Origin: G965216695 sp965216695
GTDB lineage: Bacteria > Pseudomonadota > Gammaproteobacteria > Pseudomonadales > Azotimanducaceae
Direction: 5' to 3'
DNA: 64,000 nucleotides
Assembly: GCA_965216695.1 (NCBI GenBank)
Contig: OZ244212.1
Location: forward strand, 4,774,001 to 4,838,000
Made by a program: the position numbers and the translations under genes. Below, piece by piece: positions 23,285 to 32,308 of the stretch. Positions within the stretch are counted from its first letter, which is position 1, and each line of letters opens with the position of its first letter. The notes under the pieces are model-generated. The model was not told where the DNA came from and did no database searches. It saw nothing but the letters and a program-made list of their open reading frames with translations.

Positions 23285-24105
23285 GCGGGTATACGGACAT
23301 TGTTTACTCCGTGTCCGACCCGGTCGCTGAGATTCGCCTCAACCGGCCGAAACAGCTGAATGCGTTCACGTACGAGACGCTGCGCGAGATTCGCTCAGCC
23401 GTGCATCGGGCGGCGCATGATGCGCGTGTCGTCGTCATTCTGATTACCGGCACAGGACGCGGATTCAGTGCCGGGTTGGATTCGCACGTGCTTGCAGACG
23501 TCACGGCCAATGCGGCTCGACCGGATACGGATGCGCCATCGTCCGAAAACGCCGATAACGAATTGCCTGGAATATTCAGCTATCTGCTGCACGTGCCGAA
23601 ACCGATTATCGCGTGTGTGAACGGCGTGACGGCAGGGGGTGGATTGATTCTCGCGCTGATGAGCGATCTGCGGTTTGCAGCGCGCAGTGCGAGCTTTACT
23701 ACGGTATTTCTCCGGCGCGGATTGATTGCCGAACATGGCGCCAGCTGGATTCTCCCGCGCCTGGTCGGTGTCAGCCGCGCTCTGGATCTGTTGTGGATGA
23801 GCGATCGGGTTGATGCGACGCAAGCGCTGGAACTCGGCTTGGTGGATCGGGTGTGTGACGACGGTGAGTTACTGCCGGAGGCCCGAGCGTATGCAGTCAG
23901 GTTGGCTGAACGCGTCCCACCCGCTGCGGTGGCGGAAACCAAGCGTCTGGTGTATCGGCACCTTGGCTGTGGTTACGAGCAGGCGCTTCGAGAAGCCGAC
24001 GTGTCGCAGAATCGCTTCGTTGCCGCGCCAGACGCGCTGGAAGGCGCGCGTGCCTTCTTAGACAAGCGGGCACCCGAGTTCATGCGCCTGGGTAGATCCG
24101 ACTGA
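23281..24105 (+). CDS. enoyl-CoA hydratase/isomerase family protein
   Basis: The 274-residue crotonase-fold protein has GRGFSAGLDSHVL (first oxyanion-hole segment) and IACVNGVTAGGGLILALMSD (second). FTTVFLRRGLIAEHGASWIL follows, with Glu in the position of one catalytic acid. The ATG at 23281 overlaps the stop of the VOC gene. Members hydrate enoyl-CoA or isomerise double bonds in beta-oxidation-like ring-cleavage pathways. The motif MSDRVDATQALELGLVDRV is also typical. The exact CoA substrate is unknown. Confidence 0.9.
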   Translation: MSGYTDIVYSVSDPVAEIRLNRPKQLNAFTYETLREIRSAVHRAAHDARVVVILITGTGRGFSAGLDSHVLADVTANAARPDTDAPSSENADNELPGIFSYLLHVPKPIIACVNGVTAGGGLILALMSDLRFAARSASFTTVFLRRGLIAEHGASWILPRLVGVSRALDLLWMSDRVDATQALELGLVDRVCDDGELLPEARAYAVRLAERVPPAAVAETKRLVYRHLGCGYEQALREADVSQNRFVAAPDALEGARAFLDKRAPEFMRLGRSD

Positions 24106-24124
24106 CCGTCCATCGGGTCACGCG

Positions 24125-25366
24125 CTACGTGACGGGAGCGGCGGTTGAGCGCATGGCCCGTATCCGTGCGGCAAACGCCAGCAGCACCGCAAGGTTGATA
24201 GCGCCCATCAACGCGGCGTAGGTGTAGGCGGGCATATAGTCACCGGATCGATCGTACAACGCGCCGCCGACGAATCCCCCCATACCCATACCGAGCCAAC
24301 CGAAAAACGACGTGATGCCGATTGCGCGACCGCCGAACCCGGGTGAAACCATCATGCGCGTGCAGACCAGAATGCACGACATTACGCCCGAGTAGGTGAA
24401 GCCGAATGCGATCGCAATGCCATACAGCGCGGCCGGATGCGACAGCAGCGCAAACCAGATCACCGTGAGCGTTTGCCCCAGAGACATGATGATGTAAGCG
24501 GGGAGCGCGCCGATCGCGTCGGCGGTGCGTCCACCGGCAATGCGGCCGGCTACGCCCGCGAGCATGAGCACCAGCAGGTAGCTCGCGGCGCTCGATGTAT
24601 CGAGCCCCCGCTCCACGAGCAGCGGAACCAGGTGCACGATGGGTACCGCCATGCAGTTGCAGCAGAAGATCACTGCAATGCTGATCCAAACGACGACTTC
24701 CCGTTCCGCCAGTACGAAGTTCAACGCCGCCGGAGCCTGTGTCGACCCCGCGAGGCGAGCCGCCCGCGCCGGCGGTTCGCGTATCAGCCAGGCGATCGGA
24801 AACGCAATAGCGAGGTAGCCGAACGCCAACCACGCGTATGCGGTCTGCCAGTCGTAGTGGCCGATGATCCAGCCGGCGCAGTACGGCACCACGCCTTGCC
24901 CGAAAGCACCGCCGGCGGCGGTGATTCCCAGTGCGAGGCCGGGACGTCTGCTGAACCAGAAGCCGACGTTGGCGAACAACGGCGATGACACGAGGCCATT
25001 GCCCAACGCGCCGAACAGGAAATGGTACAGATAGAACTGCCACAACGCCGTTTGCGAGGCCAGGCCGAACAGGCATCCGGCCATCGCAATGCTCGCGACG
25101 ATCCCGAACCAGCGCGTACCGAAGCGATCCGCCACCGCACCCCAGAGCATTCCAAACAGCGCGGACGAGAATGCGACGGCCGTGTACCCGAGGGCGCCTT
25201 CGCTGCGGCTCCAGCCGAAGTGCTCGCTGAGCGGCACGAGGAACACCGACACCGATCCGGCGATGCCGAACGCGAGCCCAGAGAGAACGAACACGACCGC
25301 GACCATGACCCATCCGTACGCCGGGTCGGTGGTTGCGGGCGTGTGCATACCAGCGGATTGCTTCAT
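24125..25366 (-). CDS. MFS transporter
   Basis: The 413-residue protein has twelve hydrophobic segments in two halves. The loop after helix 2 is WGAVADRFGTRW, the MFS motif A. Its pattern GLAFGIAGSVSVFLVPLSEHFGWSRSEG resembles the monocarboxylate/oxalate-formate branch. The start at 25366 (MKQSAG) is chosen because upstream sequence is not membrane-protein-like; 25348 is an alternative. It is the last gene of the minus-strand run that starts with paaA and may import an acid substrate. Confidence 0.85.
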   Translation of the reverse strand: MKQSAGMHTPATTDPAYGWVMVAVVFVLSGLAFGIAGSVSVFLVPLSEHFGWSRSEGALGYTAVAFSSALFGMLWGAVADRFGTRWFGIVASIAMAGCLFGLASQTALWQFYLYHFLFGALGNGLVSSPLFANVGFWFSRRPGLALGITAAGGAFGQGVVPYCAGWIIGHYDWQTAYAWLAFGYLAIAFPIAWLIREPPARAARLAGSTQAPAALNFVLAEREVVVWISIAVIFCCNCMAVPIVHLVPLLVERGLDTSSAASYLLVLMLAGVAGRIAGGRTADAIGALPAYIIMSLGQTLTVIWFALLSHPAALYGIAIAFGFTYSGVMSCILVCTRMMVSPGFGGRAIGITSFFGWLGMGMGGFVGGALYDRSGDYMPAYTYAALMGAINLAVLLAFAARIRAMRSTAAPVT

Positions 25367-25419
25367 CGGTGGTCGATAGCAGGTCCGGGGGAGCGCTGCG
25401 GACGCGAGGTCCTGCGCAG

Positions 25420-26184
25420 CTATTGAGTCGTCATTCCGGCATCCACGGTGAACTCGGCGCCGGTGACGTAGTTTGATTCGTCCGACGCGAGGTAGAGGAT
25501 ACAGTTTGCGATGTCTTCCGGTTTGCCGACCCGGCCCATGGGCACACGTTCGGGCCCGACGGCAACGCTGGACGGGTCGGACGCGCCGGTCGCCTGTGCC
25601 TGCATGTTCGTCCAGATCACGCCCGGGTGCACGGAGTTGCACCGTATGTTGTCTGCTGCGTGCTCGACGGCGATGGATTTGGACATGATGCGGACCCCGC
25701 CCTTGGCGGCCCCGTACGCGACGCAGGTCGCCATACCCACCAGTCCGGCCACGGACGACAGATTTATGATCGAGCCACCGCCGGATGTGCGCATCGGCTC
25801 GATGGCAGCGCGGCAGCCGAGGAACACACTTGTCAGATTGACATCAATCTGGCGATTCCAATCGCCCAGTGTCAGTTTGGTGAGCGGCTTCAAAACCGCG
25901 ATACCGGCGTTGTTGACCAGAACATCGACACGTCCGAAACGTTCCAGCGTCTGGTTCATCACGCTCTGCCAGTGTGCCTCATCCGTGACGTCCTGTTGCA
26001 TCGCCTCCGCGGTCCCGCCGGCGTCCCGGATGGCCTGGGCACAGCGTTCTGCGCCGTCTGCGTCGATGTCGGTAACGACGAGGCTCGCGCCTTCCTCCGC
26101 CAGCCTCTTTGCGGTGGCGCTCCCAAGACCCGGATCGGAAGCCGCGCCGGTTACGATTGCTACTTTGTTGTCCACTCTTGCCAT
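25420..26184 (-). CDS. SDR family oxidoreductase
   Basis: The 254-residue SDR has GAASDPGLGSATAKRLAEEG as cofactor loop, where the usual TGxxxGIG carries a two-residue insertion (SDPGLG). VTDID follows, with Asp indicating NAD, then NNAGIAVL, NLSSVAGLVG and AYGAAKGGV (Tyr-x3-Lys). The C-terminal GAEFTVDAGMTTQ is standard. AAGGGG precedes the ATG. It lies between the rhomboid and MFS genes on the minus strand. Confidence 0.88.
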   Translation of the reverse strand: MARVDNKVAIVTGAASDPGLGSATAKRLAEEGASLVVTDIDADGAERCAQAIRDAGGTAEAMQQDVTDEAHWQSVMNQTLERFGRVDVLVNNAGIAVLKPLTKLTLGDWNRQIDVNLTSVFLGCRAAIEPMRTSGGGSIINLSSVAGLVGMATCVAYGAAKGGVRIMSKSIAVEHAADNIRCNSVHPGVIWTNMQAQATGASDPSSVAVGPERVPMGRVGKPEDIANCILYLASDESNYVTGAEFTVDAGMTTQ

Positions 26185-26230
26185 GTTGAATCCCCTTGGG
26201 TGATGTATTGGTTTCGTTATGTCCGGTTGG

Positions 26231-27121
26231 TCAGCTCAGCGCCGACCGCCAGCTGACCGAGAGAATGATTGCGGCGGCCAAGGCACACAGCCTCTGACCG
26301 CTCTTGCCGAGGCGGCGTGCGTCCCAGCTGGCGGCGAGTCCCCCGGCTAACGCACCGCACAGCAGGCCGAGCAGGTGGGCCATGATGTCTACGTTCTCCG
26401 TGCCGACGCCCGTGAACGAAAACAGTGCCACCGCCGCGAAGATAGGAGCGAACCCGCGATGGAACAGAGTGCCTGGAAAGTAGCGGCGTCGCCATACGAA
26501 TGCCGCCACGACTCCAAGCGCTGCGAACGTCGCGGTGGATGCCCCGATGGAGCTGAACGTGGGCGCCTGAATCAGAGCGTTCAGGCGATTGGCGAGCGCG
26601 GCGGCACAAAGCACGAGTAACCAGCCGTATCCGGACCCGAGGTAACGGCCCACGAACAGCCCGAAGAGCGTGCCGAACAGGGAGTTTGACGCGAGGTGAC
26701 CGATGTCGGCGTGCAACGTCAATGCGGTGACGGTGCGCCACCATTCGCCCTGATTGATTCGGTGAGCCTGCATTCGTCCCGCATCCAGCCAGTCGATCGA
26801 CGAACCGGCGAATTGCAGGACGGGAATCGCCCAGATGACCGCGATGAATCCGGCGACGCCCCACCAGCCGGAATCGAACTGATGCGGAGCGCGCGGCGCC
26901 GCGGGTCGCTCCGCGTTCTCGCGCCGGAATGCTTCGATCTCGCGTTGCGCGCGGCCGACGTCCGCGGGATGCGTGTACAGGCCCCACCCACGCTCGTGCC
27001 GGTCGACGTAGTTGTCGATGCCGCGCGCGGTAAGCACGAGGCTGTAGTCGAGCAGTGTATAGCGCAGGCGCGCCCACCAGACCGGTTGCCAGACGGTGCG
27101 CGACTCCTGCTCATCGCTCAT
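26231..27121 (-). CDS. rhomboid family intramembrane serine protease
   Basis: The 296-residue protein has a soluble N-terminal part of about 85 residues and six or seven membrane segments. The active site shows His142 and Asn146 in HLASNSLFG, the nucleophile Ser195 in GASTATF, and His249 in DIMAHLLGLLCG. It would cleave membrane proteins within or near their membrane segments. The ATG at 27121 overlaps the end of paaE by 11 bases, so the two are translationally coupled. That is an unexpected partner for a phenylacetate gene set. Confidence 0.85.
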   Translation of the reverse strand: MSDEQESRTVWQPVWWARLRYTLLDYSLVLTARGIDNYVDRHERGWGLYTHPADVGRAQREIEAFRRENAERPAAPRAPHQFDSGWWGVAGFIAVIWAIPVLQFAGSSIDWLDAGRMQAHRINQGEWWRTVTALTLHADIGHLASNSLFGTLFGLFVGRYLGSGYGWLLVLCAAALANRLNALIQAPTFSSIGASTATFAALGVVAAFVWRRRYFPGTLFHRGFAPIFAAVALFSFTGVGTENVDIMAHLLGLLCGALAGGLAASWDARRLGKSGQRLCALAAAIILSVSWRSALS

Positions 27122-28220
27122 CGTAGCTGATGACCACGCGGTCCCCGCGTGGACGCGCCTGGCAGGCAAGAATGAATCCCTGTTCCAGTTCCCACTCCTC
27201 GAGAGAAAAGTTCTCGAGCATGTCTACCTCGCCTTCGATCAGCCGCGCACGGCAGGTAGAGCACACGCCGGCGCAGCATGAGTACGGTAGTTCGATTCCG
27301 GCAGCAAGGCCGGCGTCGAGGATTGTCGAGCCGTCGTCGTCGAGATCGAAGTGAACCTCCCGTCCGTCCATGATGGCGGTGATTGTCCCGGTGTGGGTTG
27401 TCGTGTCTTGAGTCCGATGCGTGGAGGGCGTGGAGCGCGCGTCGCTCGCGTCGTCGATCGCGCCTTCGGCCGAATCCTCGACGGAATAGTATTCCGTGTG
27501 AATGTTCGAGGGTGCGGCGCCGAGTGATACAAGGCTCGACTTGAGGGTTCGATTGAAATCGCCGGGTCCGCACAGATAGAAACCGGCGACGTCGGATGTG
27601 ACAAATGCAAAGGTCGAAAGCGTCGCCAGTTTTTCGGCATCGATGCGTCCCCGGCGCAGCGCGATCTCTTCGGTTCCCCGGGACATCACGAGGTGGAGAC
27701 TGAAACGATCCATGTGCTGGTCTTTCAGTGCCAGGAGTTCGTCTTTCAACATCATCCGGCCGGTTTGTCTGTTGCCGAATACCAGCGTGAAACGACTGCT
27801 CGGGCTCTCGAGCACGGCTCTGGCAATAGATAGGATCGGCGTGATACCAACGCCGGCGGCGAGCGCGACGTAGTGGGCGTCGGCGCTCTCTGCTATAGGG
27901 AGTTCCAGGGTAGCGGGGTACGTGAAACTGCCGTTGGGCGGCATTGCCTCGATCGTATCGCCGGGCGTCAGCGCCTTCAGCACACCGCTCATTGCGCCGC
28001 GAGGCTGCAGGCGGATACAGAAGGTCAATGTCGCGGCCAGCGGCGGCCCGGTGATGACCGAGTAGGTACGGCGGATGTCACCGGCGCGCAGCACGACGTG
28101 CTGTCCCGGCGCGCAGCGGAATGCCTCGTGCAGCGAATCGGGAACCTCGAACGTCAACCGCAGCGCGTCGTCGGCTTCGGCGCGCGAATCCTGCAACGTA
28201 AGGCGGTGGAACGTCAGCAT
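27111..28220 (-). CDS. paaE: phenylacetyl-CoA epoxidase reductase subunit
   Basis: The 369-residue protein has an FAD domain (RTYSVITGPP), an NAD(P) domain (VALAAGVGITPILSIARAVL, then FYLCGPGDFN) and a C-terminal plant-type [2Fe-2S] ferredoxin domain with cysteines in YSCCAGVCSTCRA and ILACQA. This order and length are those of PaaE, which feeds electrons to the PaaABC oxygenase. The start at 28220 (MLTFHRL) fits the family; the longer frame overlaps a hairpin region and the paaC end. It could also serve the orphan Rieske oxygenases in the window, which is speculation. Confidence 0.9.
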   Translation of the reverse strand: MLTFHRLTLQDSRAEADDALRLTFEVPDSLHEAFRCAPGQHVVLRAGDIRRTYSVITGPPLAATLTFCIRLQPRGAMSGVLKALTPGDTIEAMPPNGSFTYPATLELPIAESADAHYVALAAGVGITPILSIARAVLESPSSRFTLVFGNRQTGRMMLKDELLALKDQHMDRFSLHLVMSRGTEEIALRRGRIDAEKLATLSTFAFVTSDVAGFYLCGPGDFNRTLKSSLVSLGAAPSNIHTEYYSVEDSAEGAIDDASDARSTPSTHRTQDTTTHTGTITAIMDGREVHFDLDDDGSTILDAGLAAGIELPYSCCAGVCSTCRARLIEGEVDMLENFSLEEWELEQGFILACQARPRGDRVVISYDER

Positions 28221-28229
28221 TTTTGCGAG

Positions 28230-28313
28230 TGCTCGTGGCGCATGGCTAACGCGCGAGCAAGTGCCCGCCACCGGCAGCCGGAGGCACGCAGCCGCGTCAC
28301 CAGCGGCTGCCGG
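28230..28313 (-). promoter_or_regulatory. two hairpins spanning the paaC stop and the paaC-paaE gap
   Basis: TGCTCG (28230-28235) pairs with CGAGCA (28254-28259). A perfect 10-bp pair CCGGCAGCCG / CGGCTGCCGG (28271-28280 and 28304-28313) spans the paaC stop codon. Both would form in the mRNA before paaE. They could stabilise or attenuate the message. PaaD, which usually lies here, is absent. Confidence 0.4.
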
Positions 28314-29076
28314 GATAGGTTCTTTGCAACACCTGCATCTCACCGATCAAATGCGTGAACTCCTCGCTGTGGTGTCCGCGTTTCCCGTGCCAGCGAAACG
28401 CGGTGTCTTCCGGCTTCGCGAGGGTAGCCCGCTCGAGCAGGGCATTCACCCGCTCGCGCCACTCGGATGCGAGTAAGGTGGGGTCGGGAGCGATGCCTGA
28501 CGCTGCGCCCGCCAGATCGACCGGGTCCGGCTCGAACATCTCATGCGTGAATTTCCAGAGTTCGTTCAGGGCCGACTGCATACGCCGGTGACTTTCCTCG
28601 GTGCCGTCACCGAGGCGCACAAACCAATCGTCCAGGTAGGTGCAGTGGTAGGCGATCTCTTTCATGGCTTTCGTACCAACTCCCGCGAGCGACTCGTCCT
28701 CGCTTGCAGCCAGCGCGGCGTATGTCGGCCGAAACCAGTGTGCCAGCAGGGTGTGGCGGACGACGATGTGGGCGAAGTCCGCGTTCGGCCGTTCGGCGAG
28801 TGTCAGATTGAAGAATTCGTGCGGTTCGCGCTGGAACGCGAACGCGTCTTCGTTGCGGCCGTCCGGGTCCAGGGTCTGTGCGTGCTGATACAGCAGTCGT
28901 GCCTGTCCCAGCAGGTCCAGACCAAGGTTTGCAAACGCGATGTCCTCTTCCAACGCCGGCGCATGACCAACTTCCTCACCGAGGCGCTGCGCGCTGATCA
29001 GAGCGGTGTCGGCTATCCGAAGAATTGCGGATAAATAGCTTTTATTATCAATAGTTTGTGAGATTTTTTTCGACAT
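28297..29076 (-). CDS. paaC: phenylacetyl-CoA epoxidase subunit C
   Basis: The 259-residue helical protein matches PaaC along its length: SAQRLGEEVGHAPALEEDIA, ANLGLDLLGQARLLYQHA, MKEIAYHCTYLDDWFVRLGDGTE in its parts, and the C-terminal GEMQVLQRTYPGSRW. PaaC is the structural partner of the catalytic PaaA di-iron subunit. The N-terminal codons are unusually AT-rich for this window (lysine- and asparagine-rich MSKKISQTIDNK). It starts 20 bp after paaB. Confidence 0.93.
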   Translation of the reverse strand: MSKKISQTIDNKSYLSAILRIADTALISAQRLGEEVGHAPALEEDIAFANLGLDLLGQARLLYQHAQTLDPDGRNEDAFAFQREPHEFFNLTLAERPNADFAHIVVRHTLLAHWFRPTYAALAASEDESLAGVGTKAMKEIAYHCTYLDDWFVRLGDGTEESHRRMQSALNELWKFTHEMFEPDPVDLAGAASGIAPDPTLLASEWRERVNALLERATLAKPEDTAFRWHGKRGHHSEEFTHLIGEMQVLQRTYPGSRW

Positions 29077-29096
29077 GATCTAGTGCTGGATGCGGC

Positions 29097-29393
29097 TCAG
29101 AGATTCTTCACCTCGTCGGGGATGCTGTAGAAGGTCGGGTGCCGGTAGACCTTGTCCCGGGACGGGGAGAAGAGCATATCCGCATCCGCTGGGTCGCTTG
29201 CGGTGATGGCGTCGCTGCGAACGACCCAGATGCTCGCGGCTTCGTTGCGGCGCGCGTATACGTCGCGCGCGTGGTGCAGCGCGAGTTCCGCGTCGGACGC
29301 GTGGACGCTGCCGACATGTTTGTGTTCGAGCCCTGTCTGCGAGCGCACGAACACTTCGAAGAGCGGCCAGGTGCTGGGCTGATGCTCGCTCAT
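29097..29393 (-). CDS. paaB: phenylacetyl-CoA epoxidase subunit B
   Basis: The 98-residue protein has the PaaB pattern PLFEVFVRSQTGLEHKHVGS, ALHHARDVYARRNEAASIWV and DKVYRHPTFY. PaaB bridges PaaAC heterodimers in the epoxidase complex. The ATG at 29393 overlaps the paaA stop as ATGA. The longer frame to 29519 is antisense-like read-through of the paaA end and is not used. Confidence 0.93.
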   Translation of the reverse strand: MSEHQPSTWPLFEVFVRSQTGLEHKHVGSVHASDAELALHHARDVYARRNEAASIWVVRSDAITASDPADADMLFSPSRDKVYRHPTFYSIPDEVKNL

Positions 29394-30400
29394 GCGGCGT
29401 TCCCTGCGGTCTGGAGGTCTCGGCGAGCGTGCTTGCGTGCGTACGCGACCGCGGCTTCGCGAACCCATGCGCCGCGGGCGTGCGCGGTTTGCTTGGCCTC
29501 GATGCGCTCTGTATTGCACGGTCCGTGTCCCGCGAGCACCTGGTGAAACTCAGTCCAGTCGATCTCGCCGATGTCGTATCGCGACTCGGTCTCGTTCCAG
29601 CAGAGGTCCGGATCGGGAATGCGCAACTCCAGGTATTCGGCCTGCGGTACCGTGGCGTCCACGAATTTCTGGCGAAGGTCGTCGTTGGTGAAGCGCTTGA
29701 TTTTCCACTGCATGGACTGCGCGGTGTGTTTCGAATCCTTATCGCTCGGACCGAACATCATCAGCGCCGGCCACCACCAGCGGTCGAGGGCGCTCTGCGC
29801 CATCCGCCGTTGCGCGTCGGTGCCGGTTGCGAGTGCCAGCATGATTTCGAAACCCTGGCGCTGATGAAAGCTTTCTTCGCGGCAGATACGTACCATCGCG
29901 CGCGCATAAGGTCCGTAGGAACACCGGCACAGCGGTACCTGATTCATGATGGCGGCGCCGTCCACAAGCCAGCCGATAGCCCCGACGTCTGCCCAGGTAG
30001 GTGTGGGGTAGTTGAAGATGCTGGAGTAACGCGCGGCACCGGACAGTAGCTGGTCTGTCATCTGCTCGCGACTGATACCCAGCGTTTCTGCAGCGCTGTA
30101 CAGATACGCGCCGTGTCCGGCCTCGTCCTGTACCTTGGCCATCAGTATTGCTTTTCGTTTCAACGTAGGGGCCCGTGTAATCCAGTTGCCCTCGGGGTAC
30201 ATGCCGATGATCTCTGAATGGGCGTGCTGAGATATCTGCCGGATCAGCGTGTTTCGGTACGCGTCCGGCATCCAGTGTTTGGGCTCGATTTTCGTTTCCT
30301 GATCGACCAGTTCCTGGAATCGCGCTTCGAGCGCTTCGTGATTGGCATCCGGGGTGCGCCCGTCGGCCGCGTCCGGTGCATCAAGTCCCTGGGTATACAT
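29390..30400 (-). CDS. paaA: phenylacetyl-CoA epoxidase catalytic subunit A
   Basis: The 336-residue protein carries the di-iron ligands typical of PaaA: QISQHAHSEIIGMYPEGNW, VQDEAGHGAYLYSAAETLG and REESFHQRQGFEIML. It epoxidises the ring of phenylacetyl-CoA with oxygen. GAGG lies before the ATG. It is the first gene of a minus-strand run paaA-paaB-paaC-paaE. The ligase paaK and the downstream genes paaG, Z, J, F and H are not adjacent, though an acyl-CoA synthetase, a thiolase and an enoyl-CoA hydratase occur elsewhere in the window. Confidence 0.95.
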   Translation of the reverse strand: MYTQGLDAPDAADGRTPDANHEALEARFQELVDQETKIEPKHWMPDAYRNTLIRQISQHAHSEIIGMYPEGNWITRAPTLKRKAILMAKVQDEAGHGAYLYSAAETLGISREQMTDQLLSGAARYSSIFNYPTPTWADVGAIGWLVDGAAIMNQVPLCRCSYGPYARAMVRICREESFHQRQGFEIMLALATGTDAQRRMAQSALDRWWWPALMMFGPSDKDSKHTAQSMQWKIKRFTNDDLRQKFVDATVPQAEYLELRIPDPDLCWNETESRYDIGEIDWTEFHQVLAGHGPCNTERIEAKQTAHARGAWVREAAVAYARKHARRDLQTAGNAA

Positions 30401-30487
30401 CGATGGTTACCTCGTCAACGGGACCATTTTAGGCGCTATGCACGCCGATTGCAGAGTTACGTGCGTCCGGTTTCAGGGCATAGTGAT

Positions 30488-31465
30488 TCAGGCGGTAACG
30501 GTGCGCCACGTAACGTAGCCGAGGTAGGCGAGCACGAGCAGCGACCCTACCGGCTTGCCGATCCGCGCATTGCGAACCAGGAAAATGGGGACCAGAATCA
30601 CCGCGAACAACCAGGTTGCAACGAGGTCGACGACGCCGCCGGCCGGAATCTCCAGTGGCCGCACCACTGCACTCAGGGGCAGTACGAACAGGCAGTTGAA
30701 CAGGTTGGAGCCCACCAGATTGCCGACGGCCAGGTCCGTTTCCTGACGCCGGGCGGCGATCATTGAGGTGACGAGTTCGGGGAGGCTCGTGCCAACGGCC
30801 ACGACCACCATGCCGACCACGGCCGGTGACAGCCCGAGCCGGCCGGCGAGTGCCGCTCCGTGGGTGATCGTCAGCTGGCCGCCCAGAAATAGCAAGCTCA
30901 TGCCGCCTATCACGAGCAGCCACTCACGCGGCTTGACGTCGCCTTCCGGCACCGACGACGAGTGCGCGATGTCTGCGAATATCGCATCGGAGTCGCGTTG
31001 TCGGATGATGTCGAGCACCGTCATGTAGATGAATATGCAGAAGAGCAGCAGCAGATTGATGCCGTCGGCGCGATCCAGTACCGGTGGCTGTCCCCGGAGC
31101 GGAATGTCCAGGCACATTACGGCGAGAACGGTGGTTGCCAGTAGCAGCAGCGGCAGCTCGCGTCGAACGATCTCGCCCCGGATCATGATCGGCGCGAACA
31201 ACGCAGTGGCACCGAGCACGAGTCCCAGGTTCGCCAGATTGCTGCCCACCACGTTGCCGAACGCAAGCTCCGTTTCCCCTCGCCAAGCGCCGATCAGGTT
31301 AACGACCAACTCTGGCGCGCTCGTGGCGAACGCCACCACGGTCAGACCGACGATCATGGGTGACACGCCGAAGCCGCGTGCGATGGCGGATGCGCCCCGG
31401 ACCATCGCGGCGCCGCCCGCGAGCAGTGAGGCAATACCGCAGAGCAACAGCAACGCGCTCAGCAT
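30488..31465 (-). CDS. calcium/sodium antiporter (CaCA family, YrbG-like)
   Basis: The 325-residue membrane protein has the two inverted alpha repeats of the cation/Ca2+ exchangers: AFATSAPELVVNL with GNVVGSNLANLGL, and VAVGTSLPELVTS with GNLVGSNLFNCL. The Glu in each PEL binds the ion. About ten membrane segments surround a short central loop. It exports calcium in exchange for sodium or protons. It is monocistronic by spacing and unrelated to its catabolic neighbours. Confidence 0.92.
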   Translation of the reverse strand: MLSALLLLCGIASLLAGGAAMVRGASAIARGFGVSPMIVGLTVVAFATSAPELVVNLIGAWRGETELAFGNVVGSNLANLGLVLGATALFAPIMIRGEIVRRELPLLLLATTVLAVMCLDIPLRGQPPVLDRADGINLLLLFCIFIYMTVLDIIRQRDSDAIFADIAHSSSVPEGDVKPREWLLVIGGMSLLFLGGQLTITHGAALAGRLGLSPAVVGMVVVAVGTSLPELVTSMIAARRQETDLAVGNLVGSNLFNCLFVLPLSAVVRPLEIPAGGVVDLVATWLFAVILVPIFLVRNARIGKPVGSLLVLAYLGYVTWRTVTA

Positions 31466-31516
31466 CGTTGGATGCCAGATGCGGCGGGGACTGGTGGAAG
31501 ACCTGCGATCGTTACG

Positions 31517-32308
31517 TCAACCGGTGATCCGGCGATGTTCGGGACGCGGCGGCGTCAGGGCGACCGGTTCCCCGACCCACGCACCGATGTTTTCGCCAGA
31601 GCGACCGTCCTCGATCAGGTCCATCATCAGGTGTGCGATCTGCTCGGGTTGCATCACCGAGGCGGCGAGGTCTCCGGGGAGTTGCCCGTCCGCGAACAAG
31701 CCTCGCAGCATTGGGGTGTCGGTTGCGCCCATACATAACGCGTTGACGCGAATGTTGTCTTTGCTCAGATACTTAGCCCAGGCATCGGTGAAACCGTTCA
31801 ACGCCCACTTGGAGGCGTTGTACAGATCCGTGTCAGGCGGGTTCGTCCCAGCGCTGCGTGCGGGCAGCACGTAGTAGGTGGAAACATTGACGATATGTCC
31901 TTCGCGCTGAGCCTGCATGATTGGAATGCAGGCGCGCGACAACATGAGTGCGCCCTTCAGATTGGTGTCCATCGTGTACGACCAATCCTCGAGTGCCTGC
32001 TCCCAGGGTGAGTCGACCGGGGTGCGCCGCCAGACGCCGGCGTTGTTCACCAGCACATGCACGCCGCCCGCATCGGCTGCGCTCTGGACTACGGCCTCGA
32101 CGTCGCTTCGTTTAGAGACATCGGCGACCATCCCGGTTACTGGAACGTCCACGCGTTGACCGATTGCCTGAGCGGTTTCGCGGACCGCCTCGTCGACATC
32201 GAACAGAAATACTCGGGCACCCGCGCCGGCCAGGGCTTCGGCAAATGCGGCGCCGAGGCCGCGGGCAGCGCCGCTGACGATCGCGTTGCGGTTCTCAAGC
32301 AGTGCCAT
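31517..32308 (-). CDS. SDR family oxidoreductase (tandem paralogue 2)
   Basis: The 263-residue SDR has GAARGLGAAFAEALAGAG, NNAGVWRR, NVSTYYVL (Ser) and LYNASKWALNG (Tyr-x3-Lys). The segment between Ser and Tyr is long. It shares ASKWALNG and NIRVNALCMGATDTPML with the next SDR upstream, so the two look like a tandem duplication that has diverged. AAGGAGG precedes the ATG. The start overlaps the end of that paralogue by 14 bases. Confidence 0.88.
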   Translation of the reverse strand: MALLENRNAIVSGAARGLGAAFAEALAGAGARVFLFDVDEAVRETAQAIGQRVDVPVTGMVADVSKRSDVEAVVQSAADAGGVHVLVNNAGVWRRTPVDSPWEQALEDWSYTMDTNLKGALMLSRACIPIMQAQREGHIVNVSTYYVLPARSAGTNPPDTDLYNASKWALNGFTDAWAKYLSKDNIRVNALCMGATDTPMLRGLFADGQLPGDLAASVMQPEQIAHLMMDLIEDGRSGENIGAWVGEPVALTPPRPEHRRITG

